Source of the DNA: Ignavibacteriota bacterium
GTDB taxonomy: Bacteria; Bacteroidota; Ignavibacteria; Tepidaquicellales; OLB5
Length of the DNA: 39,301 bases
Reading direction: 5' to 3'
Assembly: GCA_003820375.1 (NCBI GenBank)
Contig: RPQH01000037.1
Coordinates: 1 to 39,301, forward strand
Positions 1-8,026 of the stretch are shown piece by piece (position 1 is the first letter of the stretch; each line of letters opens with the position of its first letter). A program made the translations under genes and the position numbers. The notes below the pieces were generated by a model, which saw only the letters and a list, made by a program, of their open reading frames with translations, was not told the origin of the DNA and made no database searches.

Positions 1-130
1 ATTCTAACCTGAAAAAAAATAAATCCATTAGTGTATAATATAAACATACTTTTATATTTCATTTAAACAATAAAAATTATTTTGTTATGGATATTTTTTA
101 CATTTCTTAACTTAATGCCATTGACCCATA

Positions 131-228
131 GGGTACCCGCTTCGCTTTCCTTATCTAGTCAGGTATATAAATTAATGTTAAAATCTTATTATCAATTAAG
201 TATATCTGTAAATGTTTGAGCTCGCAAT
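131..228 (+). repeat. Dispersed 92-98 bp element, copy 1
   Basis: The left end motif GCTTCGCTTTCCTTAT ends at 154 and the right end motif GAGCTCGCAAT spans 218-228, with 63 bp of AT-rich DNA between. The same pair of motifs with a 60-63 bp middle recurs at 2498-2590, 5323-5418 (inverted), 5438-5530 and 28987-29080. The left end here is more diverged than in the other copies. Confidence 0.6.
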
Positions 229-235
229 TAGTTTT

Positions 236-269
236 AAACTTAATAAACTTAACAAACTTAACAAACTTA
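236..269 (-). repeat. TAAGTTTGT 9-bp tandem array at a stop codon
   Basis: Read on the minus strand, the TAA stop of the acetyltransferase begins four consecutive 9-bp units (TAAGTTTGT, TAAGTTTGT, TAAGTTTAT, TAAGTTT). Because the period is 9, each unit places another TAA in the same frame. The same unit follows the HlyD gene (33016-33060) and lies at 23985-24035. Confidence 0.9.
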
Positions 270-737
270 AAGAACTCTCTCCATATACTTTGCTTCGGGA
301 AGGGGATTAAATATGTAAGGTTCAATTTCATAAAAACCAAATTGCTTGTACAGATTTATAGCTTTATCCATAACAGGTAAAGTATCTAATCTCATTTTTT
401 TGTAACCAGAATTTCTTGCTTCGTTCAGTAAATATTCAACAAGCTTGAGTCCGATTTTATAACCTCTGAATTCGGGTTTAACATACAGCCGTTTCATTTC
501 GCATATCTCATCGTCAATTTTTCTAAGTGCTATACAACCAGCGGGGGTATCATCAACATAACATATTAATAATCTTCCGGCTGGCAGGTCATATTTGCCG
601 GGGAGTCCTTCAATCTCCTTATCAAAATCCTGGAAGCAAAGGTCGAAGTTTAATGAATTTGCATATTCAAGAAACAACTGCTTAATAATTTTAATCTCAT
701 TATCATTGTTTGCCTGTTTAATAATAATGTTTTTCAT
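267..737 (-). CDS. GNAT-family N-acetyltransferase
   Basis: A 156-residue protein with a GNAT fold. The acetyl-CoA pyrophosphate-binding motif is visible as FRGYKIGLKL, preceded by the conserved strand MKRLYVKPE and followed by a helix. The C-terminal KAINLYKQFGFYE is the usual last helix-strand of the family. The substrate cannot be told from sequence. The frame is open to 752, but the ATG at 735-737 gives the better N-terminus (MKNIIIKQ). It is divergent from queD across a gap of about 50 bp. The stop codon (267-269) is itself the first unit of a TAAGTTTGT tandem array. Family call is firm; role is unknown. Confidence 0.85.
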   Translation of the reverse strand: MKNIIIKQANNDNEIKIIKQLFLEYANSLNFDLCFQDFDKEIEGLPGKYDLPAGRLLICYVDDTPAGCIALRKIDDEICEMKRLYVKPEFRGYKIGLKLVEYLLNEARNSGYKKMRLDTLPVMDKAINLYKQFGFYEIEPYIFNPLPEAKYMERVL

Positions 738-789
738 AATATATTGTAACACTTTAAATTGGAGTGAAAATTAGTTAATTTTGTGATAT

Positions 790-1227
790 ATGAAAATATC
801 AAAAGAATTCCGCTGGGAAATGGGTCACAGGCTGCCTTTCCATGACGGAATATGCAAAAATCTGCACGGGCATTCTTACAAAATGGTCGTTGAAATAACC
901 GGGGAAATCAATGAAAACGGGATGATAATTGATTTTTATGACCTTGCAGTAGCGGTAAAACCCATCATAGATGAGCTTGACCATGCATTTTTATGCTGGG
1001 AAAACGACAAAATAGTCAGGGATTTCGTGGAAAAACATGATATGAAAAGGGTAATTGTGTCATATCATTCCACAGTTGAAAATATTTGCAGCGACCTATG
1101 TAACAGGATTTATAACAGCTTAAAAGAGATGAAAAGCAACAATTTTCAGGAATTATGCGTTAGAATATTCGAATCTCCGAATGCATCAGCAGAAATGCAG
1201 ATTGAATTCCCGCAGAAGCGGGAATAA
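790..1227 (+). CDS. queD: 6-carboxy-5,6,7,8-tetrahydropterin synthase
   Basis: QueD converts 7,8-dihydroneopterin triphosphate to 6-carboxytetrahydropterin, the first committed step to preQ0 and queuosine. The 145-residue protein has the usual length. Zinc-binding His13, His26 and His28 and the catalytic Cys22 are visible, and CKNLHGH matches the CxxxHGH signature that separates QueD from plain pyruvoyl-tetrahydropterin synthases. The LDHAFL segment and the late FESPNASAE glutamate complete the active site. The TAATTTTG at 776-783 resembles a Bacteroidota -7 box so close to the ATG that the mRNA may be nearly leaderless. The last codons and the stop are supplied by a palindromic repeat (1206-1225). 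queE follows. Confidence 0.93.
   Translation: MKISKEFRWEMGHRLPFHDGICKNLHGHSYKMVVEITGEINENGMIIDFYDLAVAVKPIIDELDHAFLCWENDKIVRDFVEKHDMKRVIVSYHSTVENICSDLCNRIYNSLKEMKSNNFQELCVRIFESPNASAEMQIEFPQKRE
1206..1225. repeat. ATTCCCGC-type palindrome overlapping the queD end
   Basis: ATTCCCGCAGAAGCGGGAAT folds into an 8-bp stem (ATTCCCGC/GCGGGAAT). It encodes the C-terminal FPQKRE of QueD, and the TAA stop begins in its last bases. Related palindromes lie at 18049-18067 and 20281-20299. Confidence 0.8.
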
Positions 1228-1268
1228 TTTTGTTATCTTCTTACCGGATAATCCTTATAATTACAGCA

Positions 1269-1330
1269 GGACTATTTGGTAATTTCGTTATACTACTCCT
1301 TACCAAATTTCTATTTGGTAAGGTTTTGAA
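1269..1330 (+). repeat. Three-hairpin element, partial copy (hairpin 1 only)
   Basis: CCTTACCAAAT-TTCT-ATTTGGTAAGG at 1298-1323 is an 11-bp stem with tetraloop, identical to hairpin 1 of the full copy at 14169-14291. Just upstream, GGACTATTTGGTAA (1269-1282) matches the right half of hairpin 1 in the other full copy (30361-30405). This copy therefore looks chimeric between the two core types. Confidence 0.8.
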
Positions 1331-1380
1331 ATTGAGATGATAATTTAGATACATTTTATAAATAAAGAAATAATTTTATT

Positions 1381-2034
1381 ATGCAGGATTCTGATACCCT
1401 GAAAATCAACGAAATATTCTACTCCATCCAGGGTGAATCAACCCTGATGGGAAGACCATGTGTATTTGTTAGGTTAACATACTGCAATCTCCGCTGCTCA
1501 TATTGCGATACTGAGTATGCTTTTTATGAAGGAAAAGAAATGACACTGGATGAAATAATGGCTGAGATTGAGCAATACAATTGTAAGCTTGTTGAAATAA
1601 CCGGCGGTGAGCCGTTGATTCAGTTGAATGTGCATAAGCTGATGAAGGAGTTAAGCGATAAAGATTATCTTGTTATGATAGAAACTGCGGGCTCATTATC
1701 AATTAAAACACTTGATAAGCGAGTTAAGATAATAATGGATTTGAAAACTCCATCAAGCGGAATGATGGACAAGAATTTATATGAAAATATTCAATATTTA
1801 AAACGAATTGATGAAGTAAAATTTGTAATCGGAAACAGGAAAGATTATGATTGGTCAGTTGAAAAGATAAAAGAATATGACTTATTGAATAAAGTAACAG
1901 TGTTAATGTCGCCTGTATTTAATAAAATTCCGAACGTAGATATAGCAAAATGGATACTTGATGACAGGATAAATGTGCGGTTTCAATTGCAAATGCATAA
2001 GTATATATGGGACCCGCTGGCAAGAGGCGTTTAA
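1381..2034 (+). CDS. queE: 7-carboxy-7-deazaguanine synthase (radical SAM)
   Basis: QueE is a radical SAM enzyme that rearranges 6-carboxytetrahydropterin to 7-carboxy-7-deazaguanine. The 217-residue protein carries the CX3CX2C cluster motif at Cys35, Cys39 and Cys42 (YCNLRCSYCDT). The N-terminal EIFYSIQGES substrate-binding loop and the ITGGEPL segment around residue 75 that contacts SAM are both typical of the family. It is the second gene of the queD-queE-queC set, 153 bp after queD, with a palindromic repeat between. The stop is followed directly by a long repeat block. Confidence 0.95.
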   Translation: MQDSDTLKINEIFYSIQGESTLMGRPCVFVRLTYCNLRCSYCDTEYAFYEGKEMTLDEIMAEIEQYNCKLVEITGGEPLIQLNVHKLMKELSDKDYLVMIETAGSLSIKTLDKRVKIIMDLKTPSSGMMDKNLYENIQYLKRIDEVKFVIGNRKDYDWSVEKIKEYDLLNKVTVLMSPVFNKIPNVDIAKWILDDRINVRFQLQMHKYIWDPLARGV

Positions 2035-2316
2035 ACAATTACGAATGATGAATTACGAATGACGAATTGGTGGTTGGAAGTTGCAGGTTGGAGGTTACAA
2101 GTTGCAGGTTGGAAGGTTGTAAAGTTGAAAAGTTGAAAAGTTGGAAAATTGAAAGATTGGAAAATTTGCAATTGGTGATAGACAAGGGGTTACTGATATA
2201 GATATGGATGTTTGTACATTTACTGATAGATAATATTAACAACTCCAGATTGAGATTAACAGATTACCCCTTGAAAACTATCCGGCTTAGTATATCTGTA
2301 ATAGAAAACAGGCAAG
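2035..2316 (+). repeat. Composite intergenic repeat, copy A (after queE)
   Basis: Immediately after the queE stop come GAATTACGAATGACGAATT-type repeats, then roughly 7-10 bp repeats of AAGTTGCAGGTTGG and GTTGAAAA type up to about 2168. Next is a unique-looking block of about 145 bp, 2168-2314, that begins ATTGGTGATAGACAAGGGG. The whole arrangement recurs in inverted genomic orientation at 18130-18357 after the 607-aa gene, with only a few mismatches over the 145-bp block. The tandem part is about 50 bp longer here. Confidence 0.88.
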
Positions 2317-2497
2317 CCGAATAAGTGAAACGGCTTCGGGAGGGTCACTGATATAAGAGCGAATATATTTTCATTAAATAGATTTTGCATGAACAACTCC
2401 AGACTTATAATTAAACTTGTACTCCTTGTAAATTGTGATTGATGCAGAATTTCGGATACAACAGATTACAAGATTGTAAATTTTATGATCTATCTTT
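2317..2497 (+). other. Gene-free spacer with a degenerate repeat unit
   Basis: No gene seen. A hairpin AAGCCG/CGGCTT joins 2314-2319 and 2331-2336. GAACAACTCCAGA at about 2391 repeats AACAACTCCAGA of the preceding block, so this looks like a decayed second unit. Confidence 0.4.
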
Positions 2498-2590
2498 GGG
2501 ATTGCTTCGCTTTCTTATCAATAGAACATTATTATGTATTAAAAGATATTTTTAATTTAATTAACTAATGCAATTTTATTGGCTCGCAAT
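2498..2590 (+). repeat. Dispersed 92-98 bp element, copy 2
   Basis: GATTGCTTCGCTTTCTTAT ends at 2518 and GGCTCGCAAT spans 2581-2590, with 61-62 bp of AT-rich DNA between. The right end lies against the start region of queC, four bases before its ATG. Confidence 0.78.
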
Positions 2591-2593
2591 GTG

Positions 2594-3295
2594 ATGGTAA
2601 AAAAAGCTATCGTACTTATCAGCGGGGGAATGGATTCACTTGTTACGGCTGCAATTGCAGCACGTGATTATGAATTAGCTTTTTTGCATCTGAATTACGG
2701 GCAAAAGACTGAGCAAAGAGAATTAAAAGCGTTCAATGATATTGCAGCTCATTTCAAAGTAAAAGAAAAGCTTGTTGTAGATATAAAATTCCTTTCACAA
2801 ATTGGCGGCTCTTCATTAACCGATTCCAAAATTGATGTTACAAAAGCAAATCTTGAATATGAAGGAATACCATCCTCATATGTACCTTTCCGGAATGCAA
2901 ATATTTTATCAATTGCAGTAAGCTGGGCTGAAGTAATAGGTGCCGGTAAAATTTTTATAGGTGCTGTAGAGGAGGATTCAAGCGGTTATCCTGATTGCAG
3001 GAAAATATTTTATGATGCTTTTAATAAAGTTATTGAGCTTGGAACCAAACCGGAAACAAAGCTTTCAATAGAAACTCCAATCATCAATTTAAAGAAATTT
3101 GAAATAGTAAAAAAAGGTGCAGAGCTGAATGTACCTTTTGAATTATCATGGTCATGTTATACAAATAATGATATTGCATGCGGCGAGTGTGACTCGTGTG
3201 CTTTAAGATTAAGGGGATTTCAATTGGCAGGGATTGAAGACCCTATTCAATATGTAAAAAAACCTGATTATATTAGTAAAGAAGATAACATATAA
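2594..3295 (+). CDS. queC: 7-cyano-7-deazaguanine (preQ0) synthase
   Basis: QueC converts 7-carboxy-7-deazaguanine to preQ0 with ATP and ammonia. From the ATG at 2594 it is 233 residues. The PP-loop ATP-binding motif SGGMDS is at residues 10-15, and the zinc-binding cysteines are Cys188, Cys196, Cys199 and Cys202 ([10 protein letters not shown]). The frame extends to a TTG at 2579, but that extension is made of the GGCTCGCAAT end of a dispersed repeat, so the ATG is preferred. It completes the queD-queE-queC set; no queF, tgt or folE is present in the window. Confidence 0.94.
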   Translation: MVKKAIVLISGGMDSLVTAAIAARDYELAFLHLNYGQKTEQRELKAFNDIAAHFKVKEKLVVDIKFLSQIGGSSLTDSKIDVTKANLEYEGIPSSYVPFRNANILSIAVSWAEVIGAGKIFIGAVEEDSSGYPDCRKIFYDAFNKVIELGTKPETKLSIETPIINLKKFEIVKKGAELNVPFELSWSCYTNNDIACGECDSCALRLRGFQLAGIEDPIQYVKKPDYISKEDNI

Positions 3296-3393
3296 CTTTT
3301 TAAAATGCTTATGTAGAAAAATTTTATGTTTTAAGTTAGTAAAATTAATCATTAATTTACTTCAATAACATAATTAGAAATAATAGAAATATC

Positions 3394-3600
3394 ATGACAT
3401 TAAGTGAATTTTTAAATTCTAAAGTTGCAAAAGAATATAGGGAAGAAAATTTTCAACGTATGAAAGATGAATTAAGGAAAATATGTATAGATGAAAACTG
3501 GCCTATTGCTAATAACGAAACAGCTTTAGATGCTGTCACAAATGACAACATTGATCATATTTTAATTGATATATATGAAAAAGATTATAAAAATCAATAA
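3394..3600 (+). CDS. Hypothetical small protein, first of a three-gene cassette
   Basis: A 68-residue, charged, probably cytosolic protein that I do not recognise. The N-terminal half is predicted helical (SEFLNSKVAKEYREENFQRMK), with a conserved-looking CIDENWPIANNE middle. The gene overlaps the next one by 26 nt if that starts at 3575, which argues for translational coupling. Base composition is very AT-rich compared with the que genes, suggesting an accessory insertion. Confidence 0.5.
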   Translation: MTLSEFLNSKVAKEYREENFQRMKDELRKICIDENWPIANNETALDAVTNDNIDHILIDIYEKDYKNQ

Positions 3601-4180
3601 ATATTATTATTTTATACCCATTCTTATTGCTGTTATTTTCCCTCTGTTTTTGTATTATAATTTACCCAGTATAGTAAATATTTTTAACTACAAAGATATG
3701 GATATATCCAATAAAATTTCAGCTACTGGTTCATTTATTACTTATTTAGGATTTATTTATACAATTTATCAATTATTAAAAATTAAAACAGCTTCAATTG
3801 CAGCAATTGAAACAAAGAGGGATATTAGATATTCAGTAAATTACAATAGTGTTCTTGACCTTTCGCAATCAATTATGAATGCTTGCAGAGATATTATTTA
3901 CAGTATAAATCAACCAAATTATAATTATGCTGTTATTTATATGAGGGAATTAAGAAAAGATATTATGTCATTAAATTCTGCTTTAGCAGTTATAAAGGAA
4001 AAAGATGAGTTTAAGGAAATAGAAGATCTAAAAAAACATTTAAATGATTTAACGATAAATCTTAATGATCTTGAGGGTGGAAATAATGTTACTCATAGCA
4101 CTCAAATGGCAATATGCCAGAGAATTGATAATATTTTAATAGATGCAACAAATATTAACTTAATTAAAAATTATATTTAG
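3575..4180 (+). CDS. Hypothetical membrane protein with cytosolic helical domain
   Basis: About 201 residues from the ATG at 3575 (a TTG at 3566 is also in frame). Two hydrophobic segments are clear: YYYFIPILIAVIFPLFLYY near residues 10-28, and one around SFITYLGFIYTIYQLL near 50-68. The remaining 130 residues are polar and helical (KEKDEFKEIEDLKKHLNDL), a likely cytosolic coiled-coil domain. No family recognised. Sandwiched between two small hypothetical genes, 6 bp before the next. Confidence 0.6.
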   Translation: MKKIIKINKYYYFIPILIAVIFPLFLYYNLPSIVNIFNYKDMDISNKISATGSFITYLGFIYTIYQLLKIKTASIAAIETKRDIRYSVNYNSVLDLSQSIMNACRDIIYSINQPNYNYAVIYMRELRKDIMSLNSALAVIKEKDEFKEIEDLKKHLNDLTINLNDLEGGNNVTHSTQMAICQRIDNILIDATNINLIKNYI

Positions 4181-4186
4181 ATACAA

Positions 4187-4519
4187 ATGAAAATTGTAGA
4201 TTTACTGGATAAATTAATTGTCAAAACTGAATTAAAAGAATTAAAATGGCATGCTTCAAATACAATAGGCAGATATGAATTAGATTTGAAAAATGAGACT
4301 GTTGCTTTAGATTCAAATTTTTCTGCTTATTATGAAAATGGGAATATTGATAAGAAAAATCTTATTTATAGATTATTAATAATAGACAAAAATGCTAATG
4401 TGAAATCATACAATTTTAATATATATAATGAATACTTTTCAAGAATTGAAAATCTTTATAAAAAGGTTAACGAATTTTATAACGATAATTTTTTAAAAAA
4501 TATAATAGAAGAAATGTAA
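4187..4519 (+). CDS. Hypothetical protein, last of the three-gene cassette
   Basis: A 110-residue protein I cannot name. The layout is an N-terminal helix (IVDLLDKLIVKTELKELKW), several short strands including LIYRLLIIDKNANVKSY, and a C-terminal helix (YFSRIENLYKKVNEFY). This helix-strands-helix arrangement is common among small accessory proteins of unknown role. It is 6 bp after the membrane protein and shares its strong AT bias, so the three genes probably move and act together. Confidence 0.55.
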   Translation: MKIVDLLDKLIVKTELKELKWHASNTIGRYELDLKNETVALDSNFSAYYENGNIDKKNLIYRLLIIDKNANVKSYNFNIYNEYFSRIENLYKKVNEFYNDNFLKNIIEEM

Positions 4520-4558
4520 TTTAATCTTTCAAAAATAATAAAATAAATTCAAAACAAT

Positions 4559-5308
4559 ATGCTAAATAATAAAAATAACAAATCATTCTTCTTTAACCTG
4601 TTCACAATAGTGTTGATTTCTGTTTTCCTGGTATCGGGATGCGGAAAAAAAGATGAAGCAAATAAAGATGCTGCAGGTGATAAGTCAGAAAAGAAGACAG
4701 AAATCAGTTCTGAAACAATTACTGAAAATACTCCGGTTCATTACGTTATGGATGCAACAGGAGATATACAGGGTACATATGATATTTATTCAAAAGGTAA
4801 AAATCTGAAAGTAAATATGGATGTAACAACTCACGGGCAAAAGACAATGAGTGATTTATACTCAGACGGTCAGATGATATATTTAGTTACCAGTATTGCA
4901 GAAAAGAAAGTTGGTATGAAGATGGACCCGAAATCGTTTAAGGAAGAGAATGAAGGAAAGAAAGAATTTAATCCTTTAAATTTCAGAGAGGGCTGCAAAG
5001 ATTGCGAAAAAATCGGTGAAGAAGAAGTGAATGGTAAAAAATGTATTATTTACAAAGATAAAAATGGAACCAAATATTCAGTTTATAATGAACAGATTCC
5101 ATTAAAAATTGTTATGGAAAAATCAACAATGACAGTTAAATCGCTTGATGTAAATGCAAAATTTTCTGATGATGTATTTACAGTACCCAAAGATATTGAA
5201 TTTTTGGATATGGATAAATTATTTGACATGAAAGACATGAAGGACAGCAAAGGTCTGAAGGAAGAAATGAAGAAGATGGAAGATGTAATGAAGAATTATA
5301 AGAAGTAA
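4559..5308 (+). CDS. Putative outer-membrane-anchored lipoprotein
   Basis: A 249-residue protein with a lipoprotein signal: charged N-terminus, hydrophobic core and lipobox LVSGC with Cys28 as the lipidation site. The mature N-terminus is a Lys/Asp/Glu-rich linker. The rest looks like a LolA/DUF4412-type beta-sheet protein that may bind a hydrophobic ligand (GDIQGTYDIYSKGKNLKVNM, then the GCKDCEK cysteine pair, then ending in a Met/Lys/Asp-rich helix). The family assignment is tentative. It stands alone; the next gene is 310 bp away across a repeat element. Confidence 0.7.
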   Translation: MLNNKNNKSFFFNLFTIVLISVFLVSGCGKKDEANKDAAGDKSEKKTEISSETITENTPVHYVMDATGDIQGTYDIYSKGKNLKVNMDVTTHGQKTMSDLYSDGQMIYLVTSIAEKKVGMKMDPKSFKEENEGKKEFNPLNFREGCKDCEKIGEEEVNGKKCIIYKDKNGTKYSVYNEQIPLKIVMEKSTMTVKSLDVNAKFSDDVFTVPKDIEFLDMDKLFDMKDMKDSKGLKEEMKKMEDVMKNYKK

Positions 5309-5322
5309 CAATAAAGTTACAT

Positions 5323-5531
5323 ATTGCGAGCTCGATCATTTGCTGAAGTATTAAACAAATGATTAGTATTTGTTTTATTTTATAATATTTAGTAAATAAG
5401 AAAAGCGAAGCAATCCCAAAATCAATCGTATCATCTATGGGATTACTTCGCTTTCTTATATAATAAGACTTTATGATAATTAGATGTTTTAGTATTAAAA
5501 TGAATATACTATTAATTAACAGCTCGTAATG
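5323..5531. repeat. Dispersed element, copies 3 and 4 as an inverted pair
   Basis: Two copies of the 92-98 bp element lie head to head. The minus copy is 5323-5418 (ATTGCGAGCTC at one end, a GCTTCGCTTTTCTTAT complement at the other). The plus copy is 5438-5530. The inner arms (5396-5418 and 5438-5459) can pair over about 22 bp around a 19-nt loop, and the outer ends (ATTGCGAGCT/AGCTCGTAAT) pair over 10 bp with one mismatch. The whole has the build of a miniature inverted-repeat element. No gene is seen in 5309-5617. Confidence 0.82.
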
Positions 5532-5617
5532 AGTGAATATTACGGATTTTTTCGTCAATTGAAAAAGAAACTTTATTGAATTATTTTCAATTTTAATTTA
5601 ATGAAATTAAGGAAATT

Positions 5618-6364
5618 ATGAAAATTGCAGTATGTATTTCCCAGGTTCCCGATACAACAACAAAGGTAAAAGTTGGGGGGAATGGAAAATCAATAGACCC
5701 GGCAGGCGTAACTTACATAATCAACCCGTATGATGAGTTTGCAGTTGAAGAAGCTTTGAAGCTTAAAGAGAAAAACGGTGGTGAAACTGTTGTTATTTCA
5801 GTTGGCAGAGATGGTGTTAAAGAAACTATTCGTAAAGCTTTTGCGATGGGTATTGATAAAGGAATTCTTGTAAAAACTGATAATGAGCTTGACTCATACA
5901 GCGTTGCCAGAAATCTTGCCGATGTTTTAAAAGAAATCAACCCTGATATCATATTCTTCGGTAAACAATCTGTTGATTATGATGATTCACAGGTTAGTAC
6001 ATTAACTGCAGAGTTTCTCGGTTTACGGTCTGTTAGTGTTGTAGTTGACTTAAAAATAGAAGGCAGTACTGTAACAGCAGAGAGAGAAATTGAAGGCGGC
6101 AAAGAAATTGTTACATCATCACTGCCTGTAGTAATCTCTGCACAAAAAGGATTGAATAACCCGCGTTATCCAAACCTTAAAGGTATTATGCAGGCAAAAA
6201 GTAAACCAATAGAAGAAAAACAGCCTTCATTTACAGATAACAAAACTGAAGTAATAAGTATGCGGCTTCCTCATGGAAAATCTAAAGGTAAAATTATCGG
6301 AACTGATGCTACTGCTGTTCCTGAATTAGTTCGTTTATTAAGAGAGGAAGCAAAGGTAATATAA
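5618..6364 (+). CDS. etfB: Electron transfer flavoprotein, beta subunit
   Basis: EtfB of 248 residues, usual length. With EtfA it shuttles electrons from acyl-CoA or other flavin dehydrogenases to the quinone pool. The AMP-binding stretch is FGKQSVDYDDSQV, and the family signature near residue 185 reads SAQKGLNNPRYPNLKGIMQA. An AAGGAAATT ribosome site precedes the ATG. The stop overlaps the etfA start by one base (TAATG), so the two are co-translated. No ETF-quinone oxidoreductase or acyl-CoA dehydrogenase is in the window. The related FixA family cannot be fully excluded. Confidence 0.93.
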   Translation: MKIAVCISQVPDTTTKVKVGGNGKSIDPAGVTYIINPYDEFAVEEALKLKEKNGGETVVISVGRDGVKETIRKAFAMGIDKGILVKTDNELDSYSVARNLADVLKEINPDIIFFGKQSVDYDDSQVSTLTAEFLGLRSVSVVVDLKIEGSTVTAEREIEGGKEIVTSSLPVVISAQKGLNNPRYPNLKGIMQAKSKPIEEKQPSFTDNKTEVISMRLPHGKSKGKIIGTDATAVPELVRLLREEAKVI

Positions 6365-7341
6365 TGGCAAAAATTTTAGCATTCATTGAAACAAGAGATA
6401 ATCAAATTAAAGCATCAGGATTTGAAACAGTATCCGAAGCTGTTAAGCTTGCTAAAGAGCTTCAATGCGAAGCAGAAGCATTGGTAATTGGTGATAACGC
6501 TGTAAGTTCAGCCAATGAGCTCGGTAAATACGGAATCAGCAAAGTGATTGCTGTTGAAAATCAAAGATTAAATAAATATTCTACAACTGCTTTTGCAAAA
6601 ATAGCTGCTGAAATATGCAGGCAAAAAGGTTTTGATATAATACTGCTTTCAGCTACAGCAATGGGAAAAGACCTTGGTCCAAGAGTATCGGCAAAGCTTG
6701 AAGCAGGGCTTGCAGCAGATGTTATAGATTTAAAAGTAGAGAACGGGGACGTTATTGCAACCAGGCCTGTTTATGCAGGTAAAGCGATAATAGATATTAA
6801 AATAACATCTTCAATAAAGATGTTCTCTTTGAGACCGAACGTTTTTAAGGCAGAAAAAGTTGAGGAATCAACTCCTGAATTAGAAAAGGTTTCAATTGAG
6901 TTAAACGATACTGATTTTGGAGTACAGGTTAATGAAGTAACAGTGAGCAATGAAAAAATAGATGTAGCAGAAGCTAACATAATTGTTTCGGGCGGCAGGG
7001 GATTGAAAGGTCCCGAAAACTACCACCTTGTTGAAGAGTTAGCAAAAGTGTTAGGTGCAGGAGTTGGTGCATCACGTGCTGTTGTGGATGCAGGGTGGAG
7101 ACCGCATTCGGAACAGGTTGGACAAACCGGAAAGACAGTTTCACCAACCTTATATATAGCGGTAGGAATCAGCGGTGCAATTCAGCACCTTGCAGGTATG
7201 TCTACATCTAAATGTATCGTTGCTATCAATAAAGATAAAGACGCACCAATCTTTGGTATTGCAGATTATGGAATAGTCGGAGATGTATTTGAAATATTAC
7301 CGGTATTAACTGAAGAATTTAAAAAATTATTATCAAATTAA
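6364..7341 (+). CDS. etfA: Electron transfer flavoprotein, alpha subunit
   Basis: EtfA of 325 residues. An N-terminal Rossmann-like domain (about 1-190) is followed by the C-terminal FAD-binding domain. In that domain VSGGRGLKGPENY, SRAVVDAGWRPHSEQVGQTG and LYIAVGISGAIQHLAGM are the recognised FAD contacts. It forms the heterodimer with EtfB encoded one base upstream. The bifunctional nuclease-like gene starts 3 bp after its stop, so the three are one transcript that ends at the terminator near 8010. Confidence 0.95.
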   Translation: MAKILAFIETRDNQIKASGFETVSEAVKLAKELQCEAEALVIGDNAVSSANELGKYGISKVIAVENQRLNKYSTTAFAKIAAEICRQKGFDIILLSATAMGKDLGPRVSAKLEAGLAADVIDLKVENGDVIATRPVYAGKAIIDIKITSSIKMFSLRPNVFKAEKVEESTPELEKVSIELNDTDFGVQVNEVTVSNEKIDVAEANIIVSGGRGLKGPENYHLVEELAKVLGAGVGASRAVVDAGWRPHSEQVGQTGKTVSPTLYIAVGISGAIQHLAGMSTSKCIVAINKDKDAPIFGIADYGIVGDVFEILPVLTEEFKKLLSN

Positions 7342-7344
7342 GTT

Positions 7345-7956
7345 ATGGAAGGCGAAAGAGTTCAAGTAGACATTATGGGTTTATCACCAACGCCCGCACC
7401 GGGCGGCGGTGGCTACGCATTGATATTAAAGGAAGTGGGAGGAGACAGAAGATTACCGATTATAATCGGAAGCTTTGAAGCGCAGCATATCGCACTTGAG
7501 CTTGAAGGTATTAAACCGCCAAGACCTCTGACTCATGACCTGTTAAAAAATATAATAGAGCAATTGGGATTCTCAATTTCCCATGTTTTTATAAATGAGC
7601 TTCGTGACGGAACGTTTTTTGCAAAAATAAAAATGGATGTTGGCAGTGTTGATGAAGTTGATGCAAGACCTTCCGATGCTATTGCTCTTGCTTTAAAATT
7701 TGCAGTTCCTATTTATGTTTCGGAAGATGTAATGAACGAAGTAAGCTTTATTCCGGAAAAGGAAGAGGATATCGAAGAAGAAAGCGAGCAGGAAAAGCAA
7801 ACGGAATTTACACCAAAAATACCCGAAAATGTTGACCCGTTTATTAAGAGAATGAACAAGCTTAAATCAGACCTCAAAGAAGCAGTAGAGAAAGAAGATT
7901 ATGAGAAGGCCGCATTCATCAGGGACGAAATTAAAAAAATGGAGATGAGCAGATAG
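7345..7956 (+). CDS. Bifunctional nuclease (DUF151) protein with UVR motif
   Basis: A 203-residue two-domain protein. Residues 1-135 form the BFN/DUF151 domain, shown by VQVDIMGLSP, LPIIIGSFEAQHIALELEG, TFFAKIKM and DARPSDAIALALKF; plant members have reported RNase/DNase activity. After an acidic linker, a UvrB/UvrC motif occupies about 168-203 (KLKSDLKEAVEKEDYEKAAF). BFN-UVR fusions are common in this phylum and their role is unclear. Sharing an operon with etfBA suggests only co-expression. Confidence 0.88.
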   Translation: MEGERVQVDIMGLSPTPAPGGGGYALILKEVGGDRRLPIIIGSFEAQHIALELEGIKPPRPLTHDLLKNIIEQLGFSISHVFINELRDGTFFAKIKMDVGSVDEVDARPSDAIALALKFAVPIYVSEDVMNEVSFIPEKEEDIEEESEQEKQTEFTPKIPENVDPFIKRMNKLKSDLKEAVEKEDYEKAAFIRDEIKKMEMSR

Positions 7957-7981
7957 ATACAGCAATTAAAATATCAAGTTC

Positions 7982-8022
7982 AAGCGTTCTTTTCTCACCA
8001 GAGAACGCTTTTTTTATTTTTC
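7982..8022 (+). terminator. Intrinsic terminator of the etfBA-BFN operon
   Basis: A 9-bp perfect stem AAGCGTTCT/AGAACGCTT (7982-7990 and 8002-8010) with an 11-nt loop is followed by an uninterrupted T tract to about 8016. It ends five bases before the coaX start, leaving coaX almost no leader downstream of it. Confidence 0.93.
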
Positions 8023-8026
8023 CTAT

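Noticed and set aside
155..340. Minus-strand open frame rich in KFVKFVKFIKF
   Set aside because: It is the translation of the 9-bp TAAGTTTGT array plus antisense of the acetyltransferase end, not a gene.
2579..2593. TTG start of queC at 2579
   Set aside because: The extra five residues come from a dispersed repeat end; the ATG at 2594 begins the conserved protein.
5178..5558. Minus-strand 126-codon frame
   Set aside because: Runs antisense to the lipoprotein gene and through the inverted repeat; no ribosome site or motif.
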